Below, piece after piece: positions 60,150 through 64,000 of a DNA stretch of 64,000 nucleotides. The stretch is from positions 33,957 to 97,956 of the forward strand of contig CAYJOD010000016.1 in assembly GCA_964371655.1 (NCBI GenBank). The letters are read 5' to 3'. Position 1 is the stretch's first letter. Every line of letters begins with the position of its first letter. The notes under the pieces are model-generated. The model saw only the letters and a program-made list of their open reading frames with translations. It was not told where the DNA came from and searched no databases. The position numbers and the translations under genes were made by a program. The DNA is from CAZGSN01 sp964371655. Its GTDB lineage: Bacteria; Desulfobacterota; Binatia; HRBIN30.

Positions 60150-63100
60150 TCAGCGCACAACACGGGTGTTCCATCGGGTCCCCTCGACATCGTGGTCGGG
60201 AGCAACGCCTGTTGGAGCGTATGGGTACGTTTCCATCGCATGGAACGGCAGCGGTGCAACGGTCTGGCCGGTCACGGTTCCGGCTTCCTGGTCCTTGATC
60301 CAACCTTCCATCCGGAATAAGTAGCTGCGCCGGAAGCCGGCCTGGCACGCAGGAAGATCCGCAACGTTGAATTCAAGATCGAGTGCCTCGCCGTGGCTCT
60401 GGACGACGAGCAGATCGTCGCGCTCGGCAACCAGCGACGTGACATCACCAAATCTCGTATAACCTCCCGCCGCCACGCTAAAGCCAGTCTGCGCGCGGAA
60501 ATGGTTGCCGTCGTATTCGACTGGCTCGCCCATGCCGGCCGTCAAGGGCAAGGGATAGCCGCTCTTCCACAAGCTCGCTTGTTGCGGACGCAATCCGACA
60601 ACGCTCGCCGCCTCGTCGACGAATGAACGGGCAACGCGTATCCGGTCCCACCAGACGATCAGGTTGGTAGTCAGGCGGATACGCTGGTGCCGCGTCCGAA
60701 AGGCGCCGGTCAGGTCCAGATACATGGTCTTGGGAAGGCCCGCCGGCACTCCCACATCTTCAGAGACGAGCCGCCAGTTGCCGTCGCCGTCGTCGATCTC
60801 GAGCCGCGGGCCAATCGTGGACACGCCCGCCGCAGCCGCAGCCTCCATCTCCGCGACCGTCGCGTAACGCACCCACCCGTCCAGCACGAGCGCCACTGGC
60901 ACCACGGGGTCCGCGTAGCCGAGATCGAGCACAAGCGCGTGTGGTGCCGCGAAACCGGAGAACCGTGAAAGATCGAAGGTCTCCATCGGCCAGCCGTCGA
61001 GCCTCCGAATCGCTTCGAAGACATTGTTCCCGTGGCCATCCACGGCAGCCAGCGGGCTTTGCGCCGATTCGACGACCCGGAATCCCGTAGCATCCCGAGG
61101 CGGCAGAAACTGGTAGCGCTCCCGCGGGACGACCTCCGTCCCATTGGGGTGATCAACCACGAGCAATTCGACCCGGTCCGTGTACAGGATCTCTTCCAGC
61201 TGCTCGACGAGACGCATCTTGAGGCGGCCCTCGATGGGGTGGATGCGATCGTCAGGAATCCGGATTAACTCGTCATCGTCCGGTAGCACAGGATCTCCTT
61301 CGCCGATCCGGATCCCGAGTGCCGTCGCGCCCAGTAGATCGGAGATGAACCGGTACTGCTCGCCGTCCCACGTGAACAGGAGGGGACAGGACGATTTCAA
61401 CCCCTGCTCACGTATGTCGAGCGCCTGAGGGATATCCAACCCCGCCATTGGCTGGCGGATCCCGCTGGGCCAGGTAATGCGCAGGAGATCGACCGTCTTC
61501 GCCGAACCGAACGCGAAAGTGACGATTGGCGCGGCGCTCGTGAGATAGCCGCCCCCACCTCCCACCAGTCTGGTCTGCCAACTTGTCCCGCTGCGTGCGT
61601 CAACGACGCTACCGAACCCGTCCAGGTTCGACATTTCTTTCCCGTGCAGTTGGAGACGGAGCGAGTTCGTTTGCTTTGGGTCCTTTCGTGTGAGGAGGGT
61701 GCTCCTGGCGGCCGCCGTGAGGAGTAGCTCGTCAGCACCGTCGGCATCGACATCGACCGCTAGAACACCACGAGGTCGACGCATCGCAGCATCGAAGTTG
61801 ACGGAATGCATCCGCGACGGCGGCACGCCCGTCGTGAATGGCTCGATGAACCAGGGCCGGTCGTCGAGAACAGCGAGCAGACCTGGCCGCCCGTCACCGA
61901 CCAGATCGGCGCCGCTGACACCGAAGGCCGGCCCCGCGGGGAGCGTCGCAGAAAACGCCTCCACGTCCGTTCGCGACGCATACCGGGTGGGGTTGGCACT
62001 ATCGGCGAACCGGAAGACGAGTGCAGGCGGGTCCCAACGGGAGAAGACCAGATCCAGATGCCCGTCGCCGTCCACGTCTGCGGCAGTCGCGGCTACGACA
62101 TGGTCCGGCACGTTCAACCACTGGGGCGAGGGGGTTTCGCGGAACGTCCCATCCCGTTCGTTGAGCCAGACCCGGGTCGACCCCGCAACGTCGAATTGCA
62201 GTAAATCCACATCGTTGTCGCCATCCACGTCGAGCCACAAGGCGCCGAGGGACCGGATCGGAACTTTGCCGATGCCACTACGCGCGGATACGTCCGTAAA
62301 CTGCCCGTGTCCGTCGTTCTCGTACAGGAGGCCGGGCAGCGGCGTGAGCCCGGCGGGAAACACCACGTCCGGACGAATTCCGGCCAGCGGGATCTCGCCG
62401 ACGCGCGCCACGTACAGGTCGAGATCTCCGTCATGATCGAAGTCGACCAAAACGACGCCGCCACACCAGCCCATGGCATTGAGACCGCGTAGTTTGGTGG
62501 ACTCGATGAAATGGCCACCTCGGTTTTCGAACAGCAGGAGTCCTTGGGCAGTCGAGACGACCAGATCCGGATCCCCGTCGTTGTCGATGTCACCAACGGC
62601 GGCTCCCATGCCCAAGCCGGGAATGTCGAGCCCAGCCTCGATTGTGCGGTCTTCGTATCGCCCGTCTCCCGTGGCAATGAGCAGCCGTCCGACGTAGTCC
62701 TCGCTGTCGGGATCGCACCGAGCCTCGTAAATATCGAGTTTGCCGTCCCCGTTCGCATCGAAAACCGCCCCTCCTGCCGCCAAGGGGCACACCAGTGCAC
62801 CGAGCCGAACCCGCTCGGAAGAAGGTGCCACTCCTGGTCGGCCTGCCACGTTCGCGGTCACGCCGGGCATCTGGCGATAGCCGGAAATCGTCGCGGCCGG
62901 GGCAGCCGACGGTGGCAGAGAATCCGGAATGACCATCAGGCGGCCCATCCCCCGATAACGAAACTGAAACTTTTCTGCCCACCGCTGCTCGCGAGTTTGC
63001 TCGAACCGCGCCAGCGCCCCGGAGCCCTCGGCTGCGCGACCCCGCGCGAGAAGAGTCTGCCCGAGCGCATACCAGGCGGAAGTGAACGCAGGTTCGCTGG

Positions 63101-63689
63101 AAACCGCGCGCCGTAAGGCCTCGACTGCGAGATCTAAACGCCCTGCGTCTTTCGCGGTGACCCCGAGACTGTAGTCGAGGTATGGGTCGGGCCGGTCAAG
63201 GTGTACTCCGGCGGATTCGAACGCAGCGAGGGCGTCGTCGAGGCGGCCCGCCTTCGCCCGGATGTGCCCGAGAACGTAGTAAGGTGCCGCGCGGTCGGGA
63301 ACGGCACGTGCGACTTCCTCGACGGCCCGTTCCGCAACGGCGAGATCTGTGCCCTGGTAATATCGGGTGATCGCCATTGCCAAGAGGAGCGGGATACTCC
63401 GACCGTCGCTCTGCAGGGCGGTCTGGAACTCGGAATCCGCCTCGGCGTACCGCAACTCTTCCAGCAAGGCGAGCCCGCGGTTGAAGCTCGGCATCGCGAG
63501 CGGATCGACGGTGTCGTGCAGAGGCGTCGACGAGGGAGGGCGACGGCACCCGGGGCAAAACAAGATCGTTGCGGCCAGAACCAGAGGTACACACCAGCAA
63601 GCACCGAATTCGAAACGGAAGACGGAAACCCGGGGCCACAAAGTCGCGCACAGCGGCCTCCGAACACGTGCCTGCGTTCTGGTTGTCAT
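60150..63689 (-). CDS. Lipoprotein with TPR, VCBS/FG-GAP repeats and ASPIC/UnbV domain
   Basis: 1179 residues from the ATG at 63689, preceded by GAGGA; the longer frame to 63833 lacks homology. An N-terminal signal peptide ends in a cysteine (ATILFCPGCRRP), suggesting a lipoprotein. Residues 55-225 are TPR-like helices (RYAEADSEFQ, YYVLGHIRAKAGRLDDA). Then come at least five VCBS/FG-GAP calcium-loop repeats of the DxDGDGxxD type (DANGDGKLDIY, DIDNDGDPDLV, DFDHDGDLDLY, DVDGDNDVDLL, DVDGDGHLDLV). An ASPIC/UnbV domain (GGGGYLTSAAPIVTFAFGSA, ITWPSGI) follows at about 690-760. The last about 400 residues are unassigned. Such proteins are surface or secreted binding and adhesion factors. Confidence 0.88.
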   Translation of the reverse strand: MTTRTQARVRRPLCATLWPRVSVFRFEFGACWCVPLVLAATILFCPGCRRPPSSTPLHDTVDPLAMPSFNRGLALLEELRYAEADSEFQTALQSDGRSIPLLLAMAITRYYQGTDLAVAERAVEEVARAVPDRAAPYYVLGHIRAKAGRLDDALAAFESAGVHLDRPDPYLDYSLGVTAKDAGRLDLAVEALRRAVSSEPAFTSAWYALGQTLLARGRAAEGSGALARFEQTREQRWAEKFQFRYRGMGRLMVIPDSLPPSAAPAATISGYRQMPGVTANVAGRPGVAPSSERVRLGALVCPLAAGGAVFDANGDGKLDIYEARCDPDSEDYVGRLLIATGDGRYEDRTIEAGLDIPGLGMGAAVGDIDNDGDPDLVVSTAQGLLLFENRGGHFIESTKLRGLNAMGWCGGVVLVDFDHDGDLDLYVARVGEIPLAGIRPDVVFPAGLTPLPGLLYENDGHGQFTDVSARSGIGKVPIRSLGALWLDVDGDNDVDLLQFDVAGSTRVWLNERDGTFRETPSPQWLNVPDHVVAATAADVDGDGHLDLVFSRWDPPALVFRFADSANPTRYASRTDVEAFSATLPAGPAFGVSGADLVGDGRPGLLAVLDDRPWFIEPFTTGVPPSRMHSVNFDAAMRRPRGVLAVDVDADGADELLLTAAARSTLLTRKDPKQTNSLRLQLHGKEMSNLDGFGSVVDARSGTSWQTRLVGGGGGYLTSAAPIVTFAFGSAKTVDLLRITWPSGIRQPMAGLDIPQALDIREQGLKSSCPLLFTWDGEQYRFISDLLGATALGIRIGEGDPVLPDDDELIRIPDDRIHPIEGRLKMRLVEQLEEILYTDRVELLVVDHPNGTEVVPRERYQFLPPRDATGFRVVESAQSPLAAVDGHGNNVFEAIRRLDGWPMETFDLSRFSGFAAPHALVLDLGYADPVVPVALVLDGWVRYATVAEMEAAAAAGVSTIGPRLEIDDGDGNWRLVSEDVGVPAGLPKTMYLDLTGAFRTRHQRIRLTTNLIVWWDRIRVARSFVDEAASVVGLRPQQASLWKSGYPLPLTAGMGEPVEYDGNHFRAQTGFSVAAGGYTRFGDVTSLVAERDDLLVVQSHGEALDLEFNVADLPACQAGFRRSYLFRMEGWIKDQEAGTVTGQTVAPLPFHAMETYPYAPTGVAPDHDVEGTRWNTRVVR

Positions 63690-64000
63690 CTGCGGTTCCT
63701 CATGCCGTCCTCGCGATTCCGCTGGAATCTCACTCCGCGCACCCGAGCCGGACAATTGCAGGCGGCGACCTTGTCGGCTTCGGAACCTTACAATACCCGC
63801 GCGCACTCTAGCCGATCGAACCGTACTTGTCATAAATCCACCGTGAGCACGCGGGTGTGGCTCAACCGCCGATGCGGTTGCTCCTCGAACCCCTAGTCCG
63901 GAGCACGCCTTGAGAATCCATCACCTCCGCCGGCTTTTCCGGTCACGCCATAACTCCGCTCTAAGCCGATCGAGCCGACGGGATTCTCCACAATAACAAT
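63690..64000. other. 311-bp region upstream of the lipoprotein gene, at the window edge
   Basis: No gene or strong structure is visible. It must contain the promoter of the lipoprotein gene on the minus strand. Confidence 0.35.

Overview
The window is high-GC bacterial DNA, densely coded on both strands. It looks like an uncultured Gram-negative lineage: there is a GDP-heptose/deoxysugar gene set, a long lipoprotein with VCBS and ASPIC repeats, many radical SAM (rSAM) genes and many palindromic dispersed elements. I would guess something of the Desulfobacterota/Binatota/Acidobacteriota type, but no marker gene is present and this is weak. I saw no rRNA, tRNA, CRISPR array, transposase or phage gene.

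The dominant feature is an accumulation of radical SAM enzymes. There are 14 intact rSAM genes carrying 15 CxxxCxxC rSAM domains, plus one truncated cobalamin-binding relic. Five have an N-terminal cobalamin (B12)-binding domain, one of them fused to a methyltransferase. Four are SPASM-type. Six form a separate group (1.8-5.3, 11.0-12.4, 12.4-13.7, 14.0-16.2, 16.9-18.8 and 56.2-57.8 kb). Five of the six share a roughly 75-residue accessory module that I could not assign, and four have a CxxC-x5-C tail. Within this group one protein is fused to a plant-type ferredoxin and one carries two complete rSAM domains. A protein with a SRPBCC-like segment followed by a C-terminal Rieske domain and a 328-residue unknown protein sit among them.

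Layout. 0-20 kb: B12-rSAM; methyltransferase-B12-rSAM fusion; rSAM/SPASM overlapping a polytopic membrane protein; B12-rSAM; then the accessory-module rSAM group and the Rieske protein. 20-32 kb: GT2, B12-rSAM and DegT aminotransferase (minus strand); then on the plus strand a polytopic protein, a 675-aa polytopic protein, GT2, rSAM/SPASM and a second 675-aa paralogue. 32-36 kb: a minus-strand operon of three SDR sugar enzymes and a GT2, all overlapping by 4 nt. 36-43.5 kb: a nucleotide-sugar operon with a pyruvate-dehydrogenase-E1-like alpha/beta pair, a DegT-fold protein whose PLP lysine is histidine (ColD/RfbH type), an SDR, a heptose-7-phosphate kinase, a guanylyltransferase and a GDP-fucose-synthase-like SDR. 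43.7-47.7 kb: arylsulfotransferase-like protein, PhyH dioxygenase, B12-rSAM. 48-55.7 kb: a minus-strand run of SGNH hydrolase, toroid protein, membrane protein, rSAM, B12 relic, rSAM and GT2. 56-64 kb: rSAM, membrane protein and the VCBS/ASPIC lipoprotein.

Working interpretation (inference): most of the window makes or decorates a cell-surface glycan. GDP-activated, probably branched or deoxy heptose-like sugars are made at 36-43 kb, moved by GT2 and GT-C-like polytopic proteins, and modified by rSAM enzymes. An rSAM gene sits directly beside a polytopic membrane protein gene on the same strand in four separate places. The accessory-module rSAM group may be a distinct system with an unknown substrate; its shared module could be a substrate-recognition element.
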